Of a stretch of DNA of 64,000 bases, positions 29,480 to 38,425 are shown in pieces. Position 1 is the first letter of the stretch, and each line of letters starts with the position of its first letter. Both the position numbers and the translations under genes were made by a program. The stretch is from Gemmatimonadaceae bacterium (GTDB lineage: Bacteria; Gemmatimonadota; Gemmatimonadetes; Gemmatimonadales; Gemmatimonadaceae). The stretch is taken from the NCBI GenBank assembly GCA_019186945.1, contig JABAQJ010000006.1, positions 186,001-250,000 of the forward strand, written 5' to 3'. The notes beneath the pieces are model-generated. The model was not told the origin of the DNA and searched no databases. It saw only the letters and a list, made by a program, of their open reading frames with translations.

Positions 29480-30687
29480 CAGGCAACCACTCCTTCGCGG
29501 CGAAGTTCGCCAATCTCCGCGTTTCCAATGCCGGCTTCGCCAAGGACGGCGTCTGTGTGCTCGCCATAGGCGGGAGCGAAAGGGAGTGTGCGGCCGAGTT
29601 CTTCGAGGTGTGGCACACGTACTGCTGATGGAGGGAGACGCACGACACGACCGTCCGGGGCGATCGTGCGGAGCGCCGCGTTACGAACGAAGGTCATGTC
29701 CGCCACGCGCTCGATTGGCGTAATGGGCGAATGAGGGATCGCGACATCCTCGAGCGCCGCCGCTACCCTAGCCGACGGATGACGCGAGGTGATGGCGGCA
29801 ATCAATTCGTGGAGATCGTCCTGGTGTGCGCGCCTGCGTTCGTTGGTTGTGAAACGCTCCTCATCGAGGCTCGCGAACATTGGCACCTTGACTAGTCGGT
29901 GCCATTGCGCGTCGCTGCCGATGGCGAGGTAGATGAAACCGTCGGCCGTCGGGTAGGAATCGACCGGTATGAACTGGCGGTGCCGGTTACCGTTTCGGCG
30001 CAGCTCCTCGGGCGGACTGCCCATGTCGAGCAGTGGCGTGAAGGTATGGAGCCACGAGGCGGCGGCGCAGGCAAGCGAGATGTCGATCGCCGTGCCCCGT
30101 CCCGTCGTGTGCCGCTCGAGCATGGCGGCCAGTACCTGCGCGAAGACCTCGTCGCCTGCTTTGAGGTCGGTGACCGGCGGGCCGCACTGGGTGGGAGGTC
30201 CGCTGCGGTCTCCGGTCAGGTCCATGAAACCGCACATGGCCTGGATCACCGGGTCGTATCCCGGCACATCGGGGTGGTCCAGCCCCATCGCCGATACCGA
30301 ACACCAGATCAGCTCCGGGTGGCGCTCGAGCATAGTGGAGTGGTCAATACCCAGCGCTCGATGGTGCGCGGGCATGGTGTTGGTGCAAAACACGTCGGCA
30401 TCGAGCTGCCGGAGGAGGCGGTGGAGGATTTCGCGTCCGCGCGGGGACTTCAAGTTGAGGGCGATCGCCTCCTTGCCCACGTTAGGCGCCACGAAATAGC
30501 TATGCCTGTCTTCTCCGGCCACCTGCCGGCCGATATGGCGGTTGGGGTCGCCCCAGGATTGCCGTCCCGGCACCGGCGTGGGCTCGATCCGTATCACTCG
30601 CCAGCCAAGGTGCACGAAACGCAGCGTGCCGTATGGGAGGCTGAGTGCCTGCTCGAGACTGAAGACGACGGGTCGCCTAGTGGACAC
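29479..30687 (-). CDS. Class III CoA transferase (CaiB/BaiF family), IaaL-like role
   Basis: 402 residues starting with GTG, one base overlapping the mutase stop. Family features are NVGKEAIALNLKSPRGREIL at about residue 68, GYDPVIQAMCGFM at about 142, and the catalytic Asp in VTDLKAGDEV at about 170. These enzymes move CoA between carboxylic acids through an enzyme-bound thioester. In anaerobic indoleacetate degradation a phenylsuccinyl-CoA transferase is needed because lactam opening leaves CoA on the carboxyl remote from the ring, while the mutase needs it next to the ring carbon. The gene beside the mutase fits this by inference. Confidence 0.87.
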   Translation of the reverse strand: MSTRRPVVFSLEQALSLPYGTLRFVHLGWRVIRIEPTPVPGRQSWGDPNRHIGRQVAGEDRHSYFVAPNVGKEAIALNLKSPRGREILHRLLRQLDADVFCTNTMPAHHRALGIDHSTMLERHPELIWCSVSAMGLDHPDVPGYDPVIQAMCGFMDLTGDRSGPPTQCGPPVTDLKAGDEVFAQVLAAMLERHTTGRGTAIDISLACAAASWLHTFTPLLDMGSPPEELRRNGNRHRQFIPVDSYPTADGFIYLAIGSDAQWHRLVKVPMFASLDEERFTTNERRRAHQDDLHELIAAITSRHPSARVAAALEDVAIPHSPITPIERVADMTFVRNAALRTIAPDGRVVRLPPSAVRVPHLEELGRTLPFAPAYGEHTDAVLGEAGIGNAEIGELRREGVVA

Positions 30688-32294
30688 TAGAAGCGGACCG
30701 GTTCGCGGTGTCGGCCGTATACGTCGGCCAGCGCGGCGCAGACTTCGCCGACGGTGGCCAGCGCTTCGACCGCGTCGATCGCTGCCGGCATTACGTTCTG
30801 GCCGGCGCGAGCGGCCGTGCGTAGCGCATCGAGCGTTGCTGCCACCGCTCCTCCGTCACGCGACGCCTTCACGTGATGAAGTCGTTGTATCTGGCGGTCT
30901 GCCTCCTCCTGGCGGTACCGGTGCAGTTCGATCGGGCGCGGTGCCTCTTCGTCGTCACGGAACATGTTCACCCCCACCTTGGGGATCTCGCCCCTCGCGA
31001 TCCTGATCTCCCGGTCATATGCCTGGCGGCTCAGTTCGGCCTGGAGGCGGCCTTCGGCGACGGCGCTCACGATCCCGCCTCCGGCGTCAAGGCGCGTCAG
31101 TTCGGCGGCGATTGCTCCCTCCATTTCGTTGGTCATCGTCTCGATGAACCACGAGCCGGCCAGCGGATCCACCGTGTCCGCAAGACCGATTTCATGGATC
31201 AGCAGCTGCATGGTGCGCAGCGAAAGCCGTGCCGCGTGCTCGCTGGGAATCGTGTACGCTTCGTCGAAGCTGCACAGCGCCATCGTCTGCGTGCCGCCGA
31301 GAGCGCTGGCCAAGGCGTAGTAGGCGCCACGAACGATGTTGTTCTCCGGCTGTTCGATCGTCAGGCCTCCTCCCCCGCCGCCGGCGATCATTCGCAGCTG
31401 CATCGCGCGCGGGTCGGTGGCGCCGTACTGCTCCCTTACGATGCGTGCCCATAGCCGGCGTCCCGCGCGGAACTTGCACACCTGCTCCCACAGGTTGCCG
31501 AAGATATCGAAGTTGAAGCTGAGCCCGCGCGCGACGGAGTCCACGTCCAGACCGCGCGCCAGGGAGTGGTCGATGTAGGCGCGGGCAATCGCCAGACCGT
31601 ACGCCATCTCCTGCACTGGCGTCGCGCCCGACTCGCGGATGTGGTACCCGCAGACGCTCACCGGGCTGTACTTGGGCGCGTGCCTGGCGCAGAACTCCAG
31701 CGTGTCTCCCACCAGCTTGACCGACGGCTCCACCGGGAAAATCCACGTCCCACGCCCGATGAACTCCTTCAGGATGTCGTTCTGGGCGGTGCCTCGGAGC
31801 GTCGCCAGATCGAACCCGCGCTTGCGCGCCATCGCGAAATACATGGCCATGATCGGCACGGCCGCGCCATTGATCGTGAGTGAGACGGTGATCTCGTTCA
31901 GCGGGATGTCCGCAAACGCTTCTTCCATGTCGGCCAGCGTGTCCACCGCCATCCCCACACGCCCCACTTCACCGTCCGCCATCGGATCGTCGGAATCGAA
32001 CCCGCACTGCGTGGGAAGATCGAAGGCGACGTTGAGGCCCGTGTTACCGTGCCTTATCAGGTAGAGAAAACGCTCGTGAGTCTCGGCCGCCGTGCCGAAT
32101 CCCGAATACTGGCGCAACGTGAACGGTCGATGCCGGTACATGAGCGGATGAATGCCCCGCGTAAACGGGTACTCCCCCGGACTTCCCACCGCGGAAGACC
32201 CTCCGGAGCGCTCGAGTTCCTCGGGGCCGTAGACTGGAAGAACCTCGAGACCCGACTCCCACAGCAGGGCGGCGTCCTTCCCGGATCCTGTCAT
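30687..32294 (-). CDS. B12-dependent acyl-CoA mutase, large subunit
   Basis: 535 residues, the TIM-barrel substrate-binding chain of the methylmalonyl-/isobutyryl-CoA mutase family without the B12 domain. Conserved segments are YPFTRGIHPLMYRHRPFT, RQYSGFGTAAETHERF and NVAFDLPTQCGFDSD, then NITVS-like ITVSLTINGAA and IAGGGGGGLTIEQPENN. The FGTAAETHERF and DLPTQ pattern is closer to isobutyryl-CoA-mutase-type chains than to true methylmalonyl-CoA mutase. The adjacent small gene supplies the cobalamin domain. In the Azoarcus pathway a B12 mutase converts (2-aminophenyl)succinyl-CoA to (2-aminobenzyl)malonyl-CoA; the neighbours make that the best guess. Confidence 0.9.
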   Translation of the reverse strand: MTGSGKDAALLWESGLEVLPVYGPEELERSGGSSAVGSPGEYPFTRGIHPLMYRHRPFTLRQYSGFGTAAETHERFLYLIRHGNTGLNVAFDLPTQCGFDSDDPMADGEVGRVGMAVDTLADMEEAFADIPLNEITVSLTINGAAVPIMAMYFAMARKRGFDLATLRGTAQNDILKEFIGRGTWIFPVEPSVKLVGDTLEFCARHAPKYSPVSVCGYHIRESGATPVQEMAYGLAIARAYIDHSLARGLDVDSVARGLSFNFDIFGNLWEQVCKFRAGRRLWARIVREQYGATDPRAMQLRMIAGGGGGGLTIEQPENNIVRGAYYALASALGGTQTMALCSFDEAYTIPSEHAARLSLRTMQLLIHEIGLADTVDPLAGSWFIETMTNEMEGAIAAELTRLDAGGGIVSAVAEGRLQAELSRQAYDREIRIARGEIPKVGVNMFRDDEEAPRPIELHRYRQEEADRQIQRLHHVKASRDGGAVAATLDALRTAARAGQNVMPAAIDAVEALATVGEVCAALADVYGRHREPVRF

Positions 32295-32698
32295 GCCGTC
32301 ACCTGCCTTCGCACGAATGCCACGATGTCTTCGAGTCGGGATCCGGTAGGGAACACCGCTGCCACGCCAAGCGCTTTGAGCGCGTCCACGTCGCTCGCGG
32401 GGACCGTGCCACCCACGATTACCGGGATCGCTAAAGCTCCAGCATCGCGCAACTCGTCGACGACCTTGCGCGCGAGTGGCATGTGTGCTCCCGAAAGTAC
32501 GGACAGACCGACGACGTCCACATCCTCCTGCAGAGCCGCCGCGGCCACCGAACGCGGCGACGCGCGCAGTCCGGTATAGATCACTTCCATGCCAGCGTCC
32601 ATCAACGCGCGGCAGACGATCCTGGCGCCAACGTCGTGGCCATCGAGACCGGGTTTCGCGATAAGCACGCGCGGGGGACGGCTGGACGGGGAACTCAT
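32291..32698 (-). CDS. B12-dependent mutase, cobalamin-binding subunit
   Basis: 135 residues, a Rossmann-like cobalamin-binding domain. The signature KPGLDGHDVGARIVCRAL contains D-x-H-x-x-G, with the His as lower axial ligand of cobalt, followed by VVGLSVLSGAH and PVIVGGTVP. It completes the mutase encoded just downstream, with which it overlaps by 4 bp (ATGA). It overlaps the acyl-CoA dehydrogenase stop in the same way upstream. Confidence 0.92.
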   Translation of the reverse strand: MSSPSSRPPRVLIAKPGLDGHDVGARIVCRALMDAGMEVIYTGLRASPRSVAAAALQEDVDVVGLSVLSGAHMPLARKVVDELRDAGALAIPVIVGGTVPASDVDALKALGVAAVFPTGSRLEDIVAFVRRQVTA

Positions 32699-33813
32699 CT
32701 CGTCAGGCCACGAGCGATGTTAATAGCGAGGACTTCGGACGTTCCACCTCCAATGAGCGTGAATCTGACGTCGCGAAGGTAGCGCTCAATCGGGTACTCG
32801 GAGGCGTATCCGTAGCTGGCCATGATGCGGGCAGCACGGTCGCATACTTCGGTTGCCACCTCGGACGCAAAGAGCTTCGCCATCGCCGCCTGGTCGGCGT
32901 TCTCTTCGCCTTGGTGCGAACGCCAAGCTGCCCAGTTGATCAGCTGGCGGGCGGCGGCGAGTCTGGTAGCCATCTCTGCAAGGTGAGCCTGGATCGCACC
33001 GATCGACGCAATGGGCTTGCCGAACTGCATTCGCTGCTTTGCGTAGGCGAGCGAATCGTCGAACGCCGCCTGACCCGCACCTAGCGCGAGAGTAGCCGTG
33101 ACCAGCCTTATCTCCGCCAATACTTCGCGAAGACCTTCCGTTCCCGCGCCCCGTGGCCCAAGCATGCAGCTGGCGGGTGCGGAATCCAGGAAAACTTCGG
33201 AAGTGAGCGCTGCCCGTACCCCCATCTTCTCGATGGCACGTCCGACCGAGAGTCCTGGAGCGCCTCTCTCCACCAGAAAAACGCTCAACTCCTTGTCGCC
33301 CGTGCGGGCCAGGACCGTGAAGACGTCTGCCACCGGCGCCGAAGTGATCCACGTCTTCTGACCGTCGAGGTGCCACGTACCGTCGCGCTCCGCTGCCTTG
33401 GTCGTCATGGCTAGCAGGTCGCTCCCGGCGTTAGGCTCGGTCATGCAGATCGTGGCCACCAGGTCACCGGCAAGAGCTGGCGCGAGAACCCGTCGCTTGA
33501 GTCTCTCGTCACCGAAGCGGTGAAGGAAGTACGTCCCCATCAGCGACTGCATGGTCGCCACGGCGGCCACGGACAGCGAGGCGCGCGCCAGTTCCTCGAC
33601 GGCAAGGAGGTAAGCAAAGATGTCCGCGCCGCCGCCCAGAGGCTCGGGGTAACGCATTCCGAAAAAGCCGAGGTGCCCAAGACGGGCGAAAAGGTCGGTG
33701 GGGAACCTCGGGTTGCGGTCGAGGTCGGCCGCGACTGGACGGACCTCGCGTTCGGCGAAGTCCTTGAAGGTCTGTCTGACGGCACGCTGCGTCTCGGTGA
33801 GCGAGAAGTCCAT
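32695..33813 (-). CDS. Acyl-CoA dehydrogenase, candidate benzylmalonyl-CoA dehydrogenase
   Basis: 372 residues, full-length acyl-CoA dehydrogenase. Flavin and substrate motifs include ICMTEPNAGSDLLAM at about residue 122 and QKTWITSAPVADVF at about 152. RQ-type MQFGKPIASIGAIQAHLAEMA is at about 258. At the usual catalytic-base site near the C-terminus the sequence reads IGGGTSEV, so the Glu of the common YEGT motif is Gly. An enzyme that starts by losing CO2 from an alkylmalonyl-CoA would not need that base. Between mutase and IorB genes, it fits the oxidative decarboxylation of (2-aminobenzyl)malonyl-CoA to 2-aminocinnamoyl-CoA, by inference. Confidence 0.88.
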   Translation of the reverse strand: MDFSLTETQRAVRQTFKDFAEREVRPVAADLDRNPRFPTDLFARLGHLGFFGMRYPEPLGGGADIFAYLLAVEELARASLSVAAVATMQSLMGTYFLHRFGDERLKRRVLAPALAGDLVATICMTEPNAGSDLLAMTTKAAERDGTWHLDGQKTWITSAPVADVFTVLARTGDKELSVFLVERGAPGLSVGRAIEKMGVRAALTSEVFLDSAPASCMLGPRGAGTEGLREVLAEIRLVTATLALGAGQAAFDDSLAYAKQRMQFGKPIASIGAIQAHLAEMATRLAAARQLINWAAWRSHQGEENADQAAMAKLFASEVATEVCDRAARIMASYGYASEYPIERYLRDVRFTLIGGGTSEVLAINIARGLTR

Positions 33814-33816
33814 CGG

Positions 33817-34458
33817 TCACATCCCTGTGGCGATGCGGGATCCAGCGGCGGCATCGGCGAGGGCGCGCGAACTCACCTCGAGACCCAGCGTCCATGCCAC
33901 CCGATGCGCGTCGGCCGTTTGCGATCTGGCCTGGCCCTCGATCGCCGAGCGGAGGTACTCGCTGTCGAAGGGAAGTCGACCACTGCCAGCGAGGAGGCCA
34001 GCCATTACCGTGCCTAACAAGCGAAGTCGGGCGGCGTGGATGGCGAGGGCGCTGGCGTCGACCGCCACCACGTGAGGCGCAACCAGCCGCAACCGCTCGA
34101 CAATGGACGCAACGTCGGGGTAGGGGCTCTGCCGCAACGTCTGGCCTGAAGGAACTATCGGTCTGGTGTTCACCAGCACGATGCCGTCGCCGCTCACGCG
34201 TGGGAGCGCCCGGGCCGCCTCCAGCGGCTCGAACGCCAGCAGAACGTCGGCCTCTGCCGCCGAGACGAAGGCCGTCTGGGCCACCCCGACGCGCACGGTG
34301 GCCTCCACGCTCCCTCCGCGCTGGGAAAGGCCGTAGATCTGCCCCACGCGCACGGGAACACCGGCCGCGACTGCCGCTGTGCCGATCGCCCTCGCCAGGG
34401 TCAGCACGCCCTGACCCCCAATGCCAGCCAGCAGAACGTTGCATCTGCTCATCGTCAT
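33817..34458 (-). CDS. iorB: Indolepyruvate:ferredoxin oxidoreductase beta subunit
   Basis: 213 residues from an ATG at 34458 that overlaps the iorA stop. It is the gamma-type domain of 2-oxoacid oxidoreductases: LLAGIGGQGVLTLARAIG at the start, then GLSQRGGSVEATVRVG. It pairs with the IorA-like chain upstream to convert an arylpyruvate, CoA and ferredoxin to arylacetyl-CoA and CO2. The IorA/IorB type usually prefers indolepyruvate or phenylpyruvate. Confidence 0.9.
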   Translation of the reverse strand: MTMSRCNVLLAGIGGQGVLTLARAIGTAAVAAGVPVRVGQIYGLSQRGGSVEATVRVGVAQTAFVSAAEADVLLAFEPLEAARALPRVSGDGIVLVNTRPIVPSGQTLRQSPYPDVASIVERLRLVAPHVVAVDASALAIHAARLRLLGTVMAGLLAGSGRLPFDSEYLRSAIEGQARSQTADAHRVAWTLGLEVSSRALADAAAGSRIATGM

Positions 34459-37400
34459 GCGCCGGCGGTGGAGGTGACCGCCAACCCACGATCGTAAACC
34501 GGCACGATCGCGCCATTGGGGCAGAACTGGGCGCAGACGCCGCACGCCGTGCACAGCTGCGAGTCGATCTCGATCCGCCCGTCGGCCACGAAGAAGGCCG
34601 GGCAGCCGAACAGATCCAGACAAGCGTTGCAGTTGCCGCAGTGCCCGCAGATCATGCAGCGCATCGCTTCGCGTCGCGCATCTGCTTCAGATAACGTGCC
34701 GGTGACCTCCTCGAAACCGTTGACCCGACTCCTGGGCTCCAATTCCGGTGGCCGGTGCCGGCCGTCGCGGTCGGGACGAGTCACGCCGGAGCGTCCGCAA
34801 GGTGTCTCACGACTTGCCCGAGGAGGAGGGAGTCGCCGATCGGCGGCGCCCCGACCGCGTAGAGCGGTGTCGAGCCCCCACGCCGCGCGTAGCCCGCTGG
34901 CAATAGCCTCGGTCACGTAGGACGCCCCGCTCGCCAGATCGCCAGCTGCAAAAACACGCGGATGTTCCGTTGCGCCGGTTTCCGGATCGATCCCGGAGAA
35001 ATCGGGAGCCGCACCATAGGTGCGACCCGTACCCAGCCCGAACGCGAGCGGCTGACGCGACTGGCCGACGGCTACGATCACCAGCTGGGCGGTCAAGCCC
35101 GACTCGGCATCGCCGGCGGATGTGTAGTCGGCTGGATCCCTGCTGCCAGGTCGCCGGCAGAGCACACGCTCGACGTCCGCACCCGCAGGCGTCAGCCTTA
35201 CTGCCCGGTGCGCACTCAGGATCTCGACGCCCTCCTCTTGTGCGGCTTCGATCTCCGAAGCAATTGCGGGCATGGTGTCGCGGTCCTCGAGACAGACGAT
35301 CACAGCGCGCTCCGCCCCTCGGCGCCGTGCCGTGCGAGCGGCGTCCACCGCGGTGTTGCCGCCGCCGATCACGATCACGTTCGGAGCAGCGAGTGCATCG
35401 GTGGCGAGGAACCGCAGCCCGCTGGTAAGCATCGGTCCGTCACCGTCGAACTCGAGCAACACGTCGTCGCCGGCGCCAGCCGCCAGTACCACCGCGTCGT
35501 GCGCCGACAGCAGGTCGGCGAGTTCCAGGTTGTCTCCCAGTCTTTGACCGCCGCGAAAACGCACGCCAAGGTGCATAATGCGCGCGATGTCGCGATCCAG
35601 CACTGCGGACGGCAGCCGATACTCGGGGATCCCGAAGCGAAGGAGTCCACCCGGTTTCTCCGCCGCGTCAAACAGGTTCACCGCATAGCCGCGCATGGCC
35701 AGACTCTGCGCCGCGGCAAGACCGGCCGGGCCGGCACCCACCACGGCGATCGTCCTTCCATGGGCCGCTTCGGGTGTGGGCTGGCGCGGGTACGTCTCCT
35801 GCTGCGCTGCCCAGTCCATCACGAACCGTTTGAGATCGTTGATTGCCACGGGTTCGTCGATCCCAGCACGCACGCAGACGTCCTCACACGGACGATGGCA
35901 GACGCGGCAGACGGAATCGGGAAGCGGCAGACCGTCCGTGATGAGTTCCAGTGCGTCCGCGTAGCGTCCGGCGGCGATGTGTGCCGCGTACCCCTGAATG
36001 CACAGGTACAACGGGCAACGCTGCGTACACGGAGCCACCGGGTCGCGTTGCGCCTCGTGGCCGCGCTCCAGCGACCGCGCGCGCGCAATTGCCCGCTCGT
36101 ATTCGAGAGTCACTCCCTGACTGCACCTCTGCCCGCAACCCTCGCGCCCGCAGTGCCGGCAGCGCTGCTGGTCAATCCGGTAGCTGACGATACGGTCGGC
36201 TGGCCGTGGCGTCTTCCTCGATCGTATGGGCACCAGCACGGATGTGTCGAACACCGGACACACTTGGCGTGCAACGATCACGCTCACACCGGTTGCATCC
36301 CTTGCCCGCCCGAATGCGCACATCGTCGCCGAAAGGTCGTTGGGGTCGACGATCTCGATGTGTTTCGCTCCAAGGGCGGTGACGATGGCTTCGATGCTCG
36401 CTGCCGGGACCAGACGACCGTCGTCGACTGCCGTTCCCGGCGACTCCTGGAAGCCCGTCATCGCAGTGACCTGGTTATCCATAACCACAGCGACGACGTT
36501 GGCATTGCCCTTGATGGCGTTGAGGAGGGCCGGTATCCCCGAGTGGAAGAAGGTCGAGTCGCCTACGAAACCGACCGTGCGCTGGCCGGTGATGGCGGCC
36601 ACGCCGGTGGCGAGGCTGAATCCGGCGCCCATTGCCAGCAGCGCCTCCCCGGCGTTGAGTGGCGGGTTGACGCCTAACGTGTAGCAGCCGATGTCGTTGA
36701 AGAAAAGCGCGTCGGGACCGAACACCGACCGCGCTGCGAAGAACGTGGCGCGGTGCGGACAGGCTGCGCATAGCGTAGGCGCACGCGGCGCGATCGGCTC
36801 CGCGGCACGAGTGGGACTTGGCGCATCGCCGATCCCGAGCGTCGTGGCCAGTACATCGCGCACGAGCGGCGGCTCGTACTCGAATGCCATCGGGAAATGC
36901 CCGGTGCGCTTGCCGAGCACCTGCGTCGAGAGTCCGTGCAGCGAGCACAGGGCACGCAACCGGTCCTCGAGCCAGGGAGAGAGTTCCTCTACCACGAGGA
37001 CAGTCTCGAGCCCGCGCAGGGTCTCCACCAGCCAGTCTTCCGGGAGCGGGAAGACGGTGGCCAGCGACGCAAGGGTAACCCGGCGTTCATCGGTGAACCT
37101 GTCGGTCAGTTCGTCGCAGATGGCGGCAGGCGCTCCCATGGCGATGATGCCGCGGGTTCCTCCTCCCTTCCGGAGATACAGACCGGATCCGTCCATCATC
37201 TGCCTGGCGATGCGCAGGCGCTCCGTGATTTCGACGCGCATCCGGCGGGCGTTGGACGGGATCGGCAGCAGTCGTTGCGGAGATCGTTCGAACCGTGGCG
37301 CAGCACGCCGTCGGATCGGTCCGAACGTCACGGGGGCGGCCGTGTGGCACACCCGCGTGGTAGGTCGGAGTATCACGGGCAGGTGAGCGCGCTCCGACAG

Positions 37401-37907
37401 CTCAAATGCGAAGCGCGTCGCCTCAAGCGCCTCCGCCGGGTGCCGTGGATCGAGCATCGGGATGTGCAGCATCTCGGCCAGGTGCCGCTGGTCCTGCTCG
37501 TTAGGGCTGGTGTGCAGCGACGGATCGCCGGCGGAGACGATCACCATACCCGCGACAGTGCCAACGTAGGGCATGGTGCTGAGCGGGTCTCCCGCGTACA
37601 TCAGGCCCAGGTGCTTCATCGCCACGATAGAACGGGCTCCCGAGAGCGATGCGGCAAAGGCCATCTCGATGGCGACTTTCTCGTTGATCGAATACTCGAA
37701 CGGAAATCCGAGCGCTGGCGCCACACGGCCGAGGGTGTCGGTCACTTCGCTGGACGGGGTTCCCGGATAGCCGCAGGCGAAGCCGACGCCGGCCTCGATC
37801 GCGCCACGCGCGATCGCTTCGTTCCCGAGGAGCAGTTCGACGTGGCCCGGTTCGTCGCGCACGAGTGGGTGCGGTGTCTCGTTCTCCCTTCGAGCGCCCC
37901 TCGCCAT
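34455..37907 (-). CDS. iorA: IorA-type 2-oxoacid oxidoreductase fused to GltD-like FAD/NAD(P) module and FeS domain
   Basis: 1150 residues. The IorA-like part (about 20-590) has the domain I start GVGFACGYPGTPSSEV, the motif CAACPHR and the TPP site GDSTFFHSGIPALLNAIKG with MDNQVTAMTG. The central part (about 600-1010) is a glutamate-synthase-small-subunit-like module. It has a cysteine-rich FeS region (QRCRHCGREGCGQRC, CTQRCPLYLCIQGY, CRVCHRPCEDVC), an FAD motif IAVVGAGPAGLAAAQ and an NAD(P) motif VIVIGGGNTAVDAARTA. The C-terminus carries CMICGHCGNCNAC and a ferredoxin-type CTACGVCAQFCPNG. It could oxidise indolepyruvate to indoleacetyl-CoA and pass electrons to NAD(P), or combine NAD(P)H and oxoacid electrons to reduce ferredoxin for the ring reductase. 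Overlaps iorB. Confidence 0.88.
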   Translation of the reverse strand: MARGARRENETPHPLVRDEPGHVELLLGNEAIARGAIEAGVGFACGYPGTPSSEVTDTLGRVAPALGFPFEYSINEKVAIEMAFAASLSGARSIVAMKHLGLMYAGDPLSTMPYVGTVAGMVIVSAGDPSLHTSPNEQDQRHLAEMLHIPMLDPRHPAEALEATRFAFELSERAHLPVILRPTTRVCHTAAPVTFGPIRRRAAPRFERSPQRLLPIPSNARRMRVEITERLRIARQMMDGSGLYLRKGGGTRGIIAMGAPAAICDELTDRFTDERRVTLASLATVFPLPEDWLVETLRGLETVLVVEELSPWLEDRLRALCSLHGLSTQVLGKRTGHFPMAFEYEPPLVRDVLATTLGIGDAPSPTRAAEPIAPRAPTLCAACPHRATFFAARSVFGPDALFFNDIGCYTLGVNPPLNAGEALLAMGAGFSLATGVAAITGQRTVGFVGDSTFFHSGIPALLNAIKGNANVVAVVMDNQVTAMTGFQESPGTAVDDGRLVPAASIEAIVTALGAKHIEIVDPNDLSATMCAFGRARDATGVSVIVARQVCPVFDTSVLVPIRSRKTPRPADRIVSYRIDQQRCRHCGREGCGQRCSQGVTLEYERAIARARSLERGHEAQRDPVAPCTQRCPLYLCIQGYAAHIAAGRYADALELITDGLPLPDSVCRVCHRPCEDVCVRAGIDEPVAINDLKRFVMDWAAQQETYPRQPTPEAAHGRTIAVVGAGPAGLAAAQSLAMRGYAVNLFDAAEKPGGLLRFGIPEYRLPSAVLDRDIARIMHLGVRFRGGQRLGDNLELADLLSAHDAVVLAAGAGDDVLLEFDGDGPMLTSGLRFLATDALAAPNVIVIGGGNTAVDAARTARRRGAERAVIVCLEDRDTMPAIASEIEAAQEEGVEILSAHRAVRLTPAGADVERVLCRRPGSRDPADYTSAGDAESGLTAQLVIVAVGQSRQPLAFGLGTGRTYGAAPDFSGIDPETGATEHPRVFAAGDLASGASYVTEAIASGLRAAWGLDTALRGRGAADRRLPPPRASRETPCGRSGVTRPDRDGRHRPPELEPRSRVNGFEEVTGTLSEADARREAMRCMICGHCGNCNACLDLFGCPAFFVADGRIEIDSQLCTACGVCAQFCPNGAIVPVYDRGLAVTSTAGA

Positions 37908-37926
37908 CTTCGGGCCGCCTCGTCCG

Positions 37927-38331
37927 CTACTCGGGTATTACCGCAAGGGCCGTGATCTCCATCAACGCTCCCGCGTCAACCAGTTCGGCGATGCCGAAAA
38001 GGCTCATGGCGGGGTAATGGCGGCCGAGGTGGCGACGATAAATCGGGGCGAGGTCCGCGCGGGCAGCACGATACGCGGCAACGTCCACCGTGAAGATCTG
38101 CATCCACGTAATGTGTTCTGGCTGGCCTCCTCCGGCCGTTAGCACGGACACCAGATTGGCAAGAGCGAAGTCGAACTGCTCGGCCCACGTCGTGCCGACG
38201 ATCCGCTCGTTCCCGTCCCACGCTATCTGTCCGGCGATGTAGAGCGCGCGCCCAGGCGCTGCGAGCACGCCGTGCGAGTATCCGACGGCCGGAGCCATCC
38301 CCGGTGGCTGGATGATGGTGTGGTGGTTCAC
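37927..38331 (-). CDS. Rid-family (YjgF/UK114) protein without the catalytic Arg
   Basis: 134 residues from a GTG at 38331, chosen because the preceding in-frame residues (from an ATG at 38439) do not look like the family. The fold signature is visible: GYSHGVLAAPGRALYIAGQIAWD, then FDFALANLVSVLTAGGG and the end ALMEITALAVIPE. In imine-deaminating RidA a conserved Arg follows PA near the end; here the sequence is PAMSLFG, so that Arg is Met. It is therefore more likely a Rid-subfamily protein with another role than a classic imine deaminase. It sits 19 bp before iorA. Confidence 0.8.
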   Translation of the reverse strand: MNHHTIIQPPGMAPAVGYSHGVLAAPGRALYIAGQIAWDGNERIVGTTWAEQFDFALANLVSVLTAGGGQPEHITWMQIFTVDVAAYRAARADLAPIYRRHLGRHYPAMSLFGIAELVDAGALMEITALAVIPE

Positions 38332-38425
38332 GAGTGCACGCTCGACGCCGACAGGGGAACAGGTGGTGCCAAAGGCAGTGACATGGCGGATCGCGGGCCT
38401 GGTTCCGGTACGAGTGCGATGAGGC

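Noticed and set aside
30687-32698. Ordinary methylmalonyl-CoA mutase for propionate metabolism
   Set aside because: Substrate-region motifs differ from methylmalonyl-CoA mutase, the epimerase and MeaB-type chaperone genes are absent nearby, and the operon context is aromatic.
37927-38331. Classical RidA imine deaminase
   Set aside because: The conserved Arg after PA near the C-terminus is replaced by Met.
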